Assembly (NCBI GenBank): GCA_026075535.2
Contig: AP026550.1
Span: forward strand, 5,456,001-5,520,000
Origin: Tricholoma matsutake
Taxonomy: Eukaryota; Basidiomycota; Agaricomycetes; Agaricales; Tricholomataceae
DNA length: 64,000 nucleotides
Direction: 5' to 3'
Under the pieces are notes generated by a model. It was not told the DNA's origin. It was given only the letters and a program-made list of their open reading frames with translations, and did not search any database. Below, piece after piece: positions 1 to 12,579 of this stretch. Numbering within the stretch: position 1 is the stretch's first letter; each line of letters starts with the position of its first letter. A program made the translations under genes and the position numbers.

Positions 1-231
1 AGGTGACATATTGAAAGAAGACAAATACATAGAAAATCTGTTATATAGAGAGATGCTACCTGTGCACAGAGATTGAAATAGAAGAAATGTTGCCTACGGG
101 AGTATCACTGAACTGGGTCTTCAAGTTCACCATCACACTGGCCACAGTGATCATGATACAACAGCCTTAGACTCGTGACCCTCATACGAGTATGAGCAAG
201 CGTGAATACCTTGTAGAGGGACTGGACAATG

Positions 232-565
232 CTAAAGTGACTGTAACAATGGTAGGGTGTCACATCTCCTGCATTTGCATGGACGTGAGCAATCAGCTAT
301 GACATCTGTCGGTGAGCATGTGAAGATGGTCTGAACGTTGGATATACCATCATCATCTGAGTTGCTCAGATCACCATCATCACTACTGGACTGGTCTTCA
401 TCATCACTGTCTGAATCGCTTCCTTCACTGTTGCAGTCAGAGTCATCTGAGGAATTCATGTCAGAATCTGATTCCATAACCAGATCATTGTACTGCTGTA
501 TGAAGTCCAGGTCTACAGGAGTTGCCCCGAGGCTCAGGATATCATGGCCTGTGATGTCTTTGTAG
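232..565 (-). CDS. Acidic Ser/Asp-rich C-terminal exon, probably of the JmjC-like gene
   Basis: The minus strand stays open from about 565 to a stop at 232. It first encodes a moderately ordered segment (YKDITGHDIL then LDFIQQYNDLV) and then a run of Ser, Asp and Glu with little else, followed by a Cys/Arg-rich tail. The segment lies just downstream of the JmjC-like reading frame that stops at 634 and on the same strand. An intron between the GTTAGC near 650 and an AG near 570 could join them, but I could not match the phase with certainty. Acidic tails like this are common in chromatin-associated proteins. It may instead be a separate fragment. Confidence 0.4.
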
Positions 566-633
566 GTAGATTGTGTTTAAAGAAAGTGTAATACCTACAT
601 CTCATGTATGAGGATAACACTCCTGCCCTAGCC

Positions 634-2580
634 TTAACAACGTATCTTGGTCCTGCCCACGCTAACCCCAAAATGCAGATCATAAGGGAAATACTTCTTC
701 AGTAAATCCATCAGAACATCTGCTGTGCACTCCAACACTTCACCTTGAGCATCATTCTCTTCTGCCATAGTCTTAGTATATGAGATCAGTGCTACAATAT
801 GCTGGGAGAGTAGGTCCTTGAATATGAGGCCACCATCGATGAATGATTCCTTCTTGGGGTTGAGAAACGGATAGCGTGCACACCACCAATGACGAAGGTC
901 CCTAGATAGCCCACGGGCATGGATAGTGCACAGCCGATCATGGTCATGTTTAGGTCCATGTCGATATTTCTTCCTGTATGCCAGAGGGTTGATGAGATCC
1001 CCAAGTTCCATGATGACGCATAACATGAACAGGTCAAGCACCCCTTCAAAGGTGGAGACATCGGGAATATGACAAGTGGGCGGTGGCGTCGACAAATCTA
1101 GTTTAGACCCGCGCTTGACGAGAACATAGTGAAGATAAGTAACCATCCTTTGAAGTAGAAGATGTGCATCATGACTGTGTTCTGTGTTCGTCACCCTCTC
1201 GCTAGCAACAAACATATTATAAAGCCCAAAAACTGTGTCTTGGATCATGGACATCGTGTAAAAATGACCTCCATGACAAATTGCAGATTCTGGTGTCACA
1301 ACAAAATGCAGTGTGTTTGGCCGCATTAACCTATAGGACAATGGTTATGAATACGGGGGTGCCAAGCAGACACAACTTACATTTGGGATCTGGGACAAAG
1401 AAGGACTGCCTCAAGGTCCCACTTCTCCAGATTGGCAGCAGAAATATCATATTCTTCAGTGAATAGCGTAGCATCAGAGAAATGCATCGACCCAGGTTTG
1501 GGCTTTGCAATGATCCACCATTTCATGCCAGTTTGGGTGTCGATGTAAGTGCAGAAGCTGTTGCAATCAATATGCCAGAGATGGTGGGCACCTGATGTTG
1601 CCACAAGGCCCCATCTAGTACTTGCCATTGGAAATGAAATAGCCCGGCTACACATCGGTAAATCGACGGTGGCACTGAACGCTGCAAGATCAGAAGCAAA
1701 CGACGTGGGAGGATGAGGGGCAGACAGCATTGGGAAGTCCAGTGCATTGAGGATTTTACTTTTCTCCCTATGACACCTCAGCATATCTTCTAAAGTACCC
1801 TTCAGGTGGCAAGATGATTCGGCATTGAAGGAGTTTTCAATTGAGTAATCTGGCACATAATCAGGATGTCCAAACACAACAAGAGTACGCTTCAAACACA
1901 CCATGAATCGTCACAGACTTGTACAGGTCCCCTAATGTTTTCAAACCCTTTTCATCGAAAGCAAGTGTAGGCTCAAATTGGTCATGTATTACAACATGTT
2001 TTCGGCGGAATATTGCTTGTATCTCTTGGTCACTCTTGCTCCTGAGTTCCTGCTTTGAGAGTATACAAAATGCACTCTCCTCTGGACAAGCCATCCACAG
2101 AGGTCGGCTGTCTTTATAGCCCGCTATGACAGCACTGTGAATAATTTTGAACATGGAGCGCTCATCAGCAAACTAAGGGAGTGCTGAAAGTCACTATATT
2201 GTGGCAAATGAGTCTTGGTAGAGCTTACATGGAATGACGGGGTGTATGTAACTGGGTCATCCTTCCCAGGAGCCCATAGCGATACTGATTTGCCTATGAA
2301 TCGTTTCTATAGATGGAATATGAGTTATTAGGTATGAATTATCATACATATAACCATGCATGCCTTTCGAGTTCTTGAAAGGTTTGGTTTTTCAGGTTTA
2401 ATCTGCAAAGGATGATAAATTGTGTTCTTTTAAGATGGCAAATGACTGACCATATCCTGTGTTAAGTCGATGATATCAACAAGTCTACTAACACCTCTGA
2501 ATTCGATCTCCTCAAAATAGTTGCGCTCCACGGCATCTACAGACTGCAGTCCAGATTGAATTTTTGATTCAGGCTTTGGT
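634..2580 (-). CDS. JmjC-like domain protein, core exons
   Basis: Minus-strand spliced gene of a JmjC-like family that is multicopy in agaricomycetes. Exons whose phases agree: ending at 2348, then 2306-2229, 2172-1902, 1849-1381 and 1330-634, separated by introns of 41, 56, 52 and 50 bp with GT..AG ends. The spliced protein carries the iron-ligand pattern of JmjC folds: HID in HHLWHIDCNSF on one beta strand, and a second His about 80 residues later in AICHGGHFYT. The lysine-type 2-oxoglutarate ligand cannot be assigned by eye, so demethylase activity is uncertain. Upstream exonic sequence continues to about 2580 (NYFEEIEFRGVSRLVDIID), but the join near 2400-2460 is unresolved. The likely cellular site is the nucleus. 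The 5' part shows damage (see 2569-3267), so this may be a pseudogene. Confidence 0.7.
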
Positions 2581-3267
2581 TTTGGTTTTGGCCTTGGCCT
2601 TTAACTTTGTTTTTGGCAGTGGAAGGGGCAATTGGTCTGTTTTCTTTGTTTTTGCCTCTTGCATCGGGTTCTTTCGCTTTTCTCCAGTGATTGGACTGTC
2701 CTTTTTAGTGGAGAGTGAATTGTCGGAGGGTGAAGGCATCTTGTGGGGGCTTGATTCTGGAGTTGCATCATTTGGAGCCTTGTCGTGCTCATTCATACTG
2801 CCCTCTCTCATGTCCACATCCACCACACCAGATTGTTCTCCTCAGTTTGCAACATCTCCTGTATCCACGTCAACATCCATTGCGCTAGGATTCTTGTCCT
2901 CCCCTCCAGATCTTCCCGATTGTTCTACTTGCTGTGCAACACCTGCTCTATCCACATCACTTGCTCTATCCATGGCAATATCCATACCAGAGTTGCCAGT
3001 GAGCCTTTCTGGTCGAGCACTTCCTTGGTCATTTTGGTGTCGATAAGCCCCTCTTGCAGCGCCACTATTTCCTTGTCCATGGCTATCATCTTCCTCAGAA
3101 TTCCTACCTCCAAGACGGCGCAATCCTTCACGAACACGTTTTTCATCCTCATCACCATCCTCCTCCTCCTCCTCCTCCTCTTCCGCATCCACCGCAGCCC
3201 CAGGCCCACCACGTACAGAGGTTGCACCACATGCAAAGGAATTAGGAGACTCCACATGATGGTTCAC
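2569..3267 (-). pseudogene. Disordered N-terminal part of the JmjC-like gene, interrupted by a TGA
   Basis: Two minus-strand reading frames lie in the same frame and are separated only by one TGA at 2842-2844. They encode a low-complexity region: a run of eight Glu, a Lys/Arg patch, Asp/Val repeats (MDVDVDTG, VVDVDM) and a KAKAKTKTKA tail. The motifs on both sides of the stop resemble one another, so the stop probably interrupts one disordered N-terminal region; CGA to TGA would explain it. At 2569 the frame must change by one base to enter the JmjC exons (PKPKPESKIQ in the next frame). A spliced 5' leader avoiding both problems is possible but I see no good splice pair. Confidence 0.45.
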
Positions 3268-3300
3268 ATGATATTCAGAGGTAACAATGGGGACCTTTAG

Positions 3301-3800
3301 TATTCAGATATCTGAGAAATCGAATTAAAGTCGGTCCATAGATAATATAAGAAGGTCTCACCAGCTGTGAACCAACTGGCATCATCATTACATATATCAT
3401 GTACACCCATCGCAGAGATATCTGTGAATGCTTCCACCAACAACCCTGGAATCGTTGCGGTTGTTTTCATGGTGGCAATATCAAATATAACTCTTAATAG
3501 TCATTTTTCAACCTTTCTAATTATGGTGGGTCATTTGTTACCAAATGATTTCCAGAGCTATAATAATGTTTAGGAATCAGCAGCGTCCTTCCAGTTTCAA
3601 GTGCTCTCATACCTCAAACATTTTCGTCTTCCCAAAAGACACATTTATTAACAAATGATTGACAAGGAGGAATACTGGTGAAAGGGCAAGAGCGATAAAT
3701 AAAGGGTTTTGTAACATTTCTGGCGCTATGTCAAAATTCTTGTGGTCTACTGAAACACCATATCTGACACGTTGTGAACATTAGGAAAGGTCTGTCATGA
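3301..3800. other. Gene-free spacer
   Basis: AT-rich sequence between the two minus-strand genes. I see no reading frame with coding character, no repeat and no RNA gene here. It should hold the promoter of the JmjC-like gene and the 3' flank of the gene that starts at 4610. Confidence 0.5.
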
Positions 3801-3862
3801 AATTATGCCTTTACTTTCCAAGTGCCTCCTTGAGATCGTTCTTGTCATTGGGCAAGTACAAA

Positions 3863-4610
3863 TTACCCTGATGACTAAAGTGTTGGGGGAAAAAAATACG
3901 GAGAGTGCAGCACACGTACTCGGAGAAGATAGGACAGATGAAATGCAGCAGCCACAAAGTTTTGGATAATCTTCGCCCTGTGAACATTCCCAGTGGCATG
4001 ACAAACCGCGTGATAACAGGCAGAGAGCCGATCATCAACAGTTGTTGCATTAAGAAACATATATGTGCTATCAGATTCCATGCTTCCGACCGCAGTTTTG
4101 ACGACTTTGGGCCAGTCACCCATAGTTGCATGGCCCTGAGAGGTATATTTTTAAACAGGCAAGTAGTGTTACAGAGAAAAAGAGATGCACAATCTTATCA
4201 ACGAATGGCACTTCCCCCCTTTCTTTGGAATTGCTCTCTGATGCCGTATCAAAAACAAATGCGACTACATCCAGGAGGCTATACTTCAGAAGTTCCTTCA
4301 CAAGTATGTCAGCCTTTTTCTCAGGAAAGTCACCGGTTAGACAAAATCTTTGCAGGACCATCAAGTTCTCCATTCCTGTAAAGTATGTTGACCCAGATTG
4401 CAAGTTCTCCTGCTCACAAATCACACCCAAGTACGCCTTAGCAGAATAAGCATCAACAGAAAATAATTGAAAAGTGAGTCAACTCACACACACATTAGAT
4501 ACCGCCATTTCTAGTTTATCAAGACCACCGGGGGCAGAGACAACATCCATTTTCCAAGGAATGTCTTTGAAAAAGGTGCTTGTGGTACGAAATTTCTCCT
4601 GGTCGGCCAT
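3863..4610 (-). CDS. Hypothetical protein, four exons, about 202 aa
   Basis: Complete minus-strand gene model with no interruptions: ATG at 4610 (MADQEKFRTT), exons 4610-4494, 4436-4173, 4135-3920 and a 12-base last exon 3874-3863. All introns have GT..AG ends and all phases are zero. If the last intron is retained the protein ends a few residues later, at 3875. I do not recognise the family. The protein is soluble in appearance, with no signal peptide or membrane segment, and contains helical segments around LVKELLKYSLLDVVAFVF. The clean frame contrasts with the damaged genes on both sides. It starts only about ten bases from the subterminal repeats of the transposon to its right, so it could be host DNA flanking the insertion or cargo of a larger element. 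Confidence 0.55.
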
Positions 4611-4620
4611 TTTGGCCTAG

Positions 4621-4875
4621 CACTGCAACCTTGAACTTCAAGTTATGGCACTTGAGTGACAAGAAGTCAGACTCAACACCAGTGCAGGTGATGAAAAGTC
4701 AGACCAGCACTTTTAACTGCAGCCAGGAATATGGCAAGATACGACAAGAATGAGACTCGGACTTTAAGCTTCAAGAACAAGGGCTGCCGCCACTTTGAAC
4801 TTGAATTTCGGTGGCTGTGTAAGATTTGCCCATGGTTAACCTTAACCCTACATTAGCGTGAGAACTTGAGACAGC
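4621..4875. repeat. Left subterminal repeat block of the Plavaka-type element
   Basis: Block of short motifs repeated at the other end of the element in both orientations. The part at 4662-4708 matches the reverse complement of 12793-12838 over roughly 45 bases with small gaps. The part at 4790-4875 matches 12620-12705 directly. No coding signal is visible. Confidence 0.5.
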
Positions 4876-4902
4876 GCCCATTTAATTATATGGTGGGAAC
4901 CT

Positions 4903-6614
4903 ATGCACGAGGACTTTATACCCTTGAGGGACCCAGCATCCCCCATTCGGGGCCTTGGCAAGTTATCGGATTCGAAGCTGGGCGAGCTGAAGTGTTCAGT
5001 GTCAATTTTGTTATCTCGGGTCCAAGCATTCATGTCAAATTCATCCAAATCTTGGGCGCCGCCTACCCTTGGTCCAATGGTTAAAATGATTGAGCATGGC
5101 CTTGTCTGTCTTGGGTCGGTATGGACGAACTTCCGTCAGATGGCATTTGGCATGAGGGATGTGCAAAGGTGTTGGCTTGATGTAATGGCGATGTTGGATT
5201 ACATGGAGGTGTACAAACCCTGGATGGACTCAACTAGGTTGGGAGTGGGCTCCCCGTCAGTCAAAGTTGCCTACACTGTTGGTGTTTTCACCAATGATAT
5301 TCGCATTGCGCAGGACTTTGTCCATGCAGGCCTTCCATTCTGGTTGACACGGCCGGCCTCAGACCTTGGCCAAACAAATATACTCGCAGTCATCCCGCTT
5401 ATGGTACCGCACCACTATGGGATCTGCTTTGAGCCACACTGCTTCAATTACCCTATTATATACTGGGGCCTGGCTAGTTCTCATCACAAGCATGAGGCAA
5501 TCTTACTGTATGCTTGCAACTTCCTGCACTATCCGGATCTGTTTGCCCTCCATGCCAGCGAAATGAATACATCCGCATCAGGACATGTAGAAGCCTTAGT
5601 AAGATCAAAATATGGACCAGGCGCCAGGGCCATTGGGGGAGTTAGCCAACAATATGGTGCCAACAAGGGTAAGGGAAAAGGAGTTCTTCATAAGTAACCA
5701 GAGTTGTTTTGTCATCCATCAACTCACCCTCCCACGACAGATAATAAGCAGAAATCTTCAAATCCACCAACAGGCTGCGACAAGTTTGATGTGTACGAGA
5801 GCCCCCTCATGCCACTCCCAATTCTTGCCTGGCGTGATGCGTTGAAGGCAGTTAAAAGGGACGAACCCCTGGCATCTTATCACACACATTATCTATTTCC
5901 TGAGGCAGCAATTTTTGCTTCCACCAATGAGGCTCGCCGTGCAAAATTCTTTGCCACATGGAAAGTATTTCAACCTGCCTCATCTTATGAGTATTTTCAG
6001 CAGAAAGCTCAGCATCTCCCTTGTCTGGTCAACAGTGGCATGATTTTCTTCTTGATGAGCTTGTGGCACGCAGCCATGAGCCAAGTTTAATTCGTCAACG
6101 TGAACAAGTCAAGGCCATCTTTGCAGATGCTTTGGATGAACTCCAGATTGATTTTTGTCCTCCACCATCTGACAGTTGTCCCACAGTGCCAGTTGATGAG
6201 GCACAGAAAATTATATGGGAATTGACTGAGCTTAATTTCCACTTTGAGCTTTTGGCCCTTGACACACATGCCTCAGGCTTGTCACCCCACCGGGGTGAAC
6301 ATGAGCGGCAGGCTATGGTGCTAAAGTGTTTCGATGTACCTTCGCTAGTTGTCACCAATGTACAGCGGGCAAATTTTGGTTTGCAAGCTCATGACTGGCG
6401 AGAAAGGTTACCATTTTTGCTGGCGGTGAGGGCATTGATGAGGGATTGGGATGGACCAAAGCCGACACCTCTTTTACTACCTGATCTGGCCTCACATGAT
6501 ATGTATACTGAAGCAGATGTCCAGCAACTCAAGGACCACATCACTCATTTTTATATGCAAACTTTCTATCATTTATTTGGCTGTGCCGCAGTTGTTCCTA
6601 CCTGGCTTCCATAA
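4903..6614 (+). pseudogene. Transposon-associated companion protein (agaricomycete family)
   Basis: Plus-strand gene of an agaricomycete-specific, transposon-linked family of unknown function, which I recognise by its C-terminal block (IWELTELNFHFELLALD, then KCFDVPS, then a final YHLFG segment). Exon 1 runs from 4903 to 5668. A 72-bp intron 5669-5740 (GTAAGG..ACAG) restores the frame into GCDKFDVYESP. Near 6020 the frame slips by one base between QHLP and LSGQQWHDF with no room for an intron, so the gene is probably inactive. It lies upstream of and in the same direction as the Plavaka transposase, inside the same repeat-bounded unit. The true start may lie 5' of 4903. Confidence 0.6.
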
Positions 6615-7084
6615 TTACCTATGTATAGTATATCTTGTAAAATCTTATTATCTGTGAACATCCTTCTGTTTTATTAGTCCACATTGTCCCAACTTCCAGC
6701 TTAAGTCATTTTAGTATAACCCATCATACATGGTCAAAGCAAAGGTATGGTGCTACAACTATTGATGATATCCACCGATGATTTGGGATAATTTGAAATA
6801 GGAAACTTCGAAGTGCAAGTTTGATGGAAATGACAACAGTAAGCTCACTCATCCCTTAGCATTAACTTGAACATTTCCTCATTCTAATACAATGCCTCTG
6901 TAGCATGCCCAACATTTATGGCCTTTTACTAATCCAGCAATATCAGACTCGGACTGTCAATTCATAAATTGACTCATACATGCTAGCGATTGTTTTCTCA
7001 CATTGAGCCCTCCAGTCAGGCTAAGGTTTCTGGACATCGCACTGTTAGCAGAGTTCTGTCCACCACCATTCTCATTATCTCACC
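6615..7084. other. Gene-free spacer inside the transposon
   Basis: AT-rich spacer between companion gene and transposase. It should carry the transposase promoter. I see no conserved motif, repeat or reading frame worth reporting. Confidence 0.5.
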
Positions 7085-10000
7085 ATGGACCTGCCGCCAG
7101 CCTGGTGTCAAGTCTGTGTTTGCGGGCACACGTTCTCTGTACTACAAGCCTATAATTTTCACAAGTGTAGTTGCCAGAAGATGAAGAAACAGCTTTCCAG
7201 TGGTCTGGAGAAAGCTAAAGAGGTCTGGCAGTCCAAGAAGCGTCGAAAAACAGAAGTAATGCAAAGCACAACTGCAGAAAGCCCTACAGACCAAAATGTA
7301 GCTGTTGAACAAGAATTAAACAATGTTGCACTCACCATGCAAAGTGAAGTAAGACTTATGATGTTGGTGCAGCTCATTGCTCATTGAATTGCTATTATAC
7401 CAGTTAGAGTGCCTCCATGAACGACGCCAAGAAGCGTCAAAAAATGGAAGTAATGCAAAGCACAACTGCGGAAAGCCCTGCGGACCAAAATGTAGCTGTT
7501 GAACAAGAATTAAACAATGTTGCACTCACCATGCAAAATGAAGTAAGACTTATGATGTTGGTGCAGCTCATTGCTCATTTAATCGCTATTATACTGGTTA
7601 GAGTGCCTCCATGAATGATGAAGACTTGGATCAACCACTGGCAGAGTGCAGGGGTCACCAGGAAAACTGCCAACTACCCAAGTGCTACCGGGATATACTA
7701 CCTGAACCTCCAGCGGCACTTCCTCCAGCTCCTCAACCAGAAGCGTCGGAATGCGCGCTGACCGCATCTCCAGCTACCATACCAGCATCACCCTCATCCG
7801 AGCAACCCCCAAATGCTCATTCCTGTGTCAGGAGACTGCTGAAATCCATATGGAATAAATTTGGCCTTTTCCGGCAGTATCATGCAACTCATTTCCCAGG
7901 CCACAATCCCAACGAGAATATAACGTGTGACGACCTGATGGATACATCCCCGGATACTTTCCCTGACCATCCAGCTGACTCTTACCACCCATATCTGAAT
8001 CAGTCATCGTTTTTACTAGGAGAATGGTATTGGAATGGCGGGTTAAAGAAAACGCAATCTGGCTTTCAGGATCTCATCAAGATAGTCGGGCATCCAAACT
8101 TTCAACCTGAGGACGTTTCAGGGACAAACTGGCGGCTTATTAATGTGCAGCTGAGTGGAGATCAGCCATGCAACCCCTCGAACGATGAAGGCTGGGAGGA
8201 CAAAGAGGATAACAGCGGGTGGGTTAGAACCCCAATCAAGATCAAGGTTCCATTCCCCAGAAGGTCGCTGCATCCAGGGCAAAAGGAGTTCAACGCGGGA
8301 ATGCTTCATCACTGCAAGCTGGTGTCGGTGATTAGGGAGAAAATTATGTGTCCCTCTAACCATCCACACCTCCATTTTGAGCCGTATGAGTTATTTTGGC
8401 AACCAACTGAAGCTTCTAAACCAGTCAAAGCTCATGGAGAACTCTACACTTCAGAGGCATTCATTGAGGCTCACCGTGACCTTCAGGATTCTCCCGGAGA
8501 GCCGGGATGCGACCTTCAGAGAGTTGTAGTGGGTCTTATGTTCGCCTCAGATGGTACTCAGCTCTCAGCGTTCAGCACTGCTAAACTATGGCCAATTTAT
8601 CTTGCGATGGGGAACGAGTCGAAGGACAGAAGGTCAAAGCCCTCCTGTCAAGCATTTGAGCACATCGCCTACCTAGAGACAGTGAGTAGGACCTCATTAA
8701 CTTTGCGCTAGTATGTGATCCTCATTCCTTTTTGAATGACAGCTCCCAGATGCATTTAAAGCCTTTGCCACAGAGCACCTGGGTGGAAAGGGCCCAAATG
8801 GAGCATTCATGGCCCATTGTCATCGAGAAATCTATAACGCTCAGTGGGAGATCATCCTTGATGATGAATTCCTGGAAGCTTATGAGCATGGAATCATGAT
8901 TATGTGCTGCGATGGCATTTGGCGTTGCTTTTACCCTCGTATATTTACATATTCTGCAGACTACAAGGAGAAGTAAGCCAAGATTCTTTTGAATGCTGGC
9001 GTCTTTAACTCAAAGTTTTGAAAGAATTCTTATAGCTAGCATTCATAATCTTGGTCAGTGCCCTTTGTCCTCGTTGTCTCATACCATTAGATTGTGTTGC
9101 CAATATGGGGATGCGTCAAGATATGACACAGCGCAGGACTCTCGCCCAGATTGATGATGTGAAATGGCATAATCGTGTTGAGATGGTGCATGAGAAGATA
9201 TATGAGCAGGGTTATGTGGTTGATAGTACAGCAGTGGAAGATCTCCTACAAGAAGATTCTCTTGTTCCAACAGCAGTATGACCTTCTTACCTCTCTGATT
9301 GGTTGACTTTAATGCTCATGCTTTGTCAGAATGCATTTTCAAGCAAGCTGGCGCCATTTGGTTTCAACACGTTCAGCATGCTCGCTGTGGATCTCATGCA
9401 TGAGGTTGAGCTCGGTGTCTGGAAGGCAGTTTTCATACATCTACTACGCATTCTAGATTGCCAAAATGAAAGCCTCAAGCACGAGTTAGATAGACAGCAA
9501 GCATCATTCAAAGCCTCAGAAGGCTTGGTACTGATATTTCCATTAGATTTCAAGAGATTCCTCCTTTTGGGGTTGATGGCATAAGAAAAATAAGGTCGAA
9601 CCGGTCAGAATTGAAGAAGATGACTGCTCATGATTATGAGGATATGTTACAGGTGGGTGTTATCGCTAGTATTCTCGACTTGACTGATATCATTCACATA
9701 GTGTGCTATATCCATTTTTGATGGTCTTCTGCCTGAACCCCACAATACATACGTTCTCAAGCTCTTATTTGAATTAGCCCACTGGCATGGTCTTGCCAAG
9801 TTCGGCATGCACACGGATGTGACTCTGGACATTTTATCCCATGTCACTACATCTCTGGGAAACAGCCTACACACATTTGAGGAAAAGACATGTGAAGCAT
9901 TCGAGACTCAAGAGTTGGAACACGAGCATGCTGCTTGGCAACAACATCAGGAGAAATCCGCAATTAATGTGGTGTCTGGATCAAGAGGACCTACGGCATC

Positions 10001-11536
10001 CAGCAGTAATGCATGGAAGCAGAAGAAGCTCAATCTGAGGACTTATAAGTACCATGCACTCGGCGACTATGTTGACACCATCCGGCGCTTCAGTACAACT
10101 GACTCATATTCCACTCAATCAGTAAGCTTTTACATGATATTTTGTGTAACATTGCTTACAGTGGTGGTGGGCATCAGAGCGAGCTCGAGCACTGAACGTC
10201 CAAAACTCGGTCACTTTGGTCTAGCGGCCGATCAATACCACAGCAAATATCGAGGATTGAGCGATGAGAGCGCCGTATCAGCATGATCCATGAGAGGCTG
10301 GATCATCAACCCCTTAGCCCATCCTCAGAAATAGAGCCAGAGGATGTTACACATGACCCTGGGGTACAGTACAACATAGGAAAGTCCCAGAAATGTTCTG
10401 TACACATACCGACCTTCCTACAAAAGAACGAGGGTGATCCCGCAATCAAGGTGAACAATCTTTGTATTCTTCTGCTGATTTGTACTAACCCCTCACACAG
10501 AATTTCTTACCAAAGTTAAGAGAGCATCTACTTCCCCAAATCCAAACAGCATTGCTCTGGGAAGCTGAATCACTTTCAGAGCCTTCCAGCTTCAGAACAG
10601 GCTCAGATACTGGACTATTTCATAGCCCCGATGGAAATGCATGCAATTTCGTGTTCTTGAAGAACGACTGCATATACCACCACAAGCTTATTCGATTCCA
10701 CTTTACCACTTATGATGTTCGGTGTGGGACTGACATTGTTAACCCAGGGACATCTCGTTGTAACGTCATGCTTCTTGCCAATGATGTGGAGAGTTCGAAT
10801 CCGCATCATTTCTTGTATGCACGGGTCCTCAGCGGATATCATGTAAATGTGATCTATACTGGGCCTGGCATGCGTGATTTTGAAGCTCGCCGCTTCGATT
10901 TTTTGTGGGTGCGATGGTTTGAGGTTGTTAATCCAGGGTCTTCAGGGTGGAGTAATTCCAAGCTAGACTCTGTCCGCTTCCCTCCTATGAATGAAAATTG
11001 TTCTTTCGGTTTTGTGGATCCGAAAGATGTCCTGCATGGGTGTCACATCTTACCAGCCTTTGCAAAAGAAAAATGACGAGCGGATGGGATTGGCATCTTG
11101 CGCTGCGCCAAGGATAGTAAAGATTACAATCAATACTACGTTAACCGGTGTGTTTATTGCTTACTTGCTACTTCTGATTTCATTCTGTTCCCCTAGGTTC
11201 TCTGACAGGGATCTTCTCATGCGCTACCACTGGGGGCTGGGTGTTGGCCACTTTCATGCACATCAGTCAGCACTCACTTCAGGCTGTGTTTCCAATCTGA
11301 CTGAGGATGCCCAAGAAACTCAGGCTCCAGGTCTGGGGCTGCAGGAAGCATTGGGAGAGTCTCTTGCACAGGACAACGACAGAGGTAGTGACATGGGTTA
11401 TGAGTCGGACAAACCAGAGCTGTGTTTGGAAGACCTTGACTTGGAAGGGTGGGACAACATTGAAATGGATGACGTAGAGGATGGGGAGGGGGAAGAAGAC
11501 AACGGAGAGCCTGAAGATTTTACTGGGATGTACTAG
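7085..11536 (+). pseudogene. Plavaka-family transposase, degenerate
   Basis: Transposase of the Plavaka family (CACTA-related cut-and-paste elements of fungi). The N-terminus at 7085 has a degenerate zinc finger (CQVCVCGHTF...HKCSC). The conserved core follows: FASDGTQLSAFSTAKLWPIY, CDGIWRCFYPR, CPRCLIP, VDLMHEVELGVWK, LLPEPHN, LGDYVDTIRRF, and the C-terminal block NVIYTGPG, FLWVRWFE, MRYHWGLGVGH, ending in an acidic tail. Introns that fit: 7349-7407, 7543-7601, 8682-8742, 8973-9024, 9276-9329, 9653-9701. Damage: an extra base near 9060, a frame change near 9525, TGA at 10193-10195 where ELEHR is expected, and TGA near 11073. It cannot make an active enzyme as it stands. Confidence 0.85.
7235..7622 (+). 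repeat. 194-bp tandem duplication spanning exon and intron
   Basis: Two adjacent copies of a 194-base unit (7235-7428 and 7429-7622). Each contains 135 coding bases plus a 59-base intron with GTAAGA donor and TTAG acceptor. After splicing both copies remain in frame and add 45 residues (repeated peptide VMQSTTAESP). The copies differ by a few substitutions, such as CGTCGAAAAA versus CGTCAAAAAA. Confidence 0.9.
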
Positions 11537-12579
11537 GCATACATTTCTTAACATGTGTTGGCTCAGATTGGACATCTATGTATGTAGCATTCATTTGCAC
11601 TTTCTTTATCTGGTTGTCATGGAGGTCTACCTGGTCTAATTCATATTTTTGCTCTTATAGGTTTTACTGCTGCTATGGAATAATATCAGGGTCTCAACGC
11701 ACCATATATAGCCTTGTAGTACCTATCATGGCACTGTGCTTGGCATCAAGTCGCACCAGAAATAGCCTGAGAATCCCCCTCCACATTTGTTACTAGTAGG
11801 CCACTCATTGGCAAGAATTTTCACTCACCGACCCTTTGAGGGGATGAAGTCGAGCGGTTATGCTGCAGAGATTTACATAGATGCTCATTGTGTCAAACCT
11901 GACTTTGGGGGAGACCTGTCCCTTGCAATAAACACATCCTCTTCAAATCATCACAATTTGACTATACCGAATGCCCTACATTTCCCCATTCTGGTGCATA
12001 TAGTACTTTGGGAATGACATCCTGTTATCAAATCCATGGTTCTACAATGAATGGTGCAATGACTTAGTGTGGCGGCTGACTTCGGTGAGTTTGTGACCGC
12101 GTTCGAGAACTAGTGAAACATTTCTTTCAAGTAGCCACTACATTTATGAACCTAGCAAAACGTTTTCAGATTCAACATCACGGTGCAGTGCCCACCTTGT
12201 CCTATGGGAGCTTAGCATTGTTATCAAGTTTCCTCTCAGGCTGGGGCATCAATCATCATTCCCTCAGCCTCATCAGTGGCCACTCAAACCTCCCCATCCA
12301 ACCACTGGCACATGAGATTCGGTACTCCTTTGCCATGGCTGGCCGGGGTCTCCGAGTCAGGCTATTCAGATGGGTTGAGCCTGAGCATGGGTTTCAAAAG
12401 GAGGAGAACTACAGTAAGGGATTTGTTGACATGCAATCTGGATAAGTTATACCCTGGCTGTACACAATTCCTCCGGTGCTTGTCCCCATCATCCGACATC
12501 GGTGGCAGTGTGGACAGATGTTGGTCTTAATTGAGAAAGACAAATTTAATTTGATAGGGGATCACCTGTGTCCACTCAT
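11537..12579. other. Gene-free 3' part of the transposon
   Basis: Sequence downstream of the transposase stop. Open frames here (for example around 12113-12445 and 12276-12530) overlap in different phases and lack recognisable domains. I see no repeat or RNA gene before the subterminal block that starts near 12580. Confidence 0.5.

Noticed and set aside
1850..1901. Apparent frameshift in the JmjC-like gene
   Set aside because: A 52-bp GT..AG intron in phase 1 removes it and restores IHDYSIE.
5669..5740. Stop codon in the companion gene at 5695
   Set aside because: It lies inside a 72-bp intron with GTAAGG donor and ACAG acceptor, and the frame is restored.
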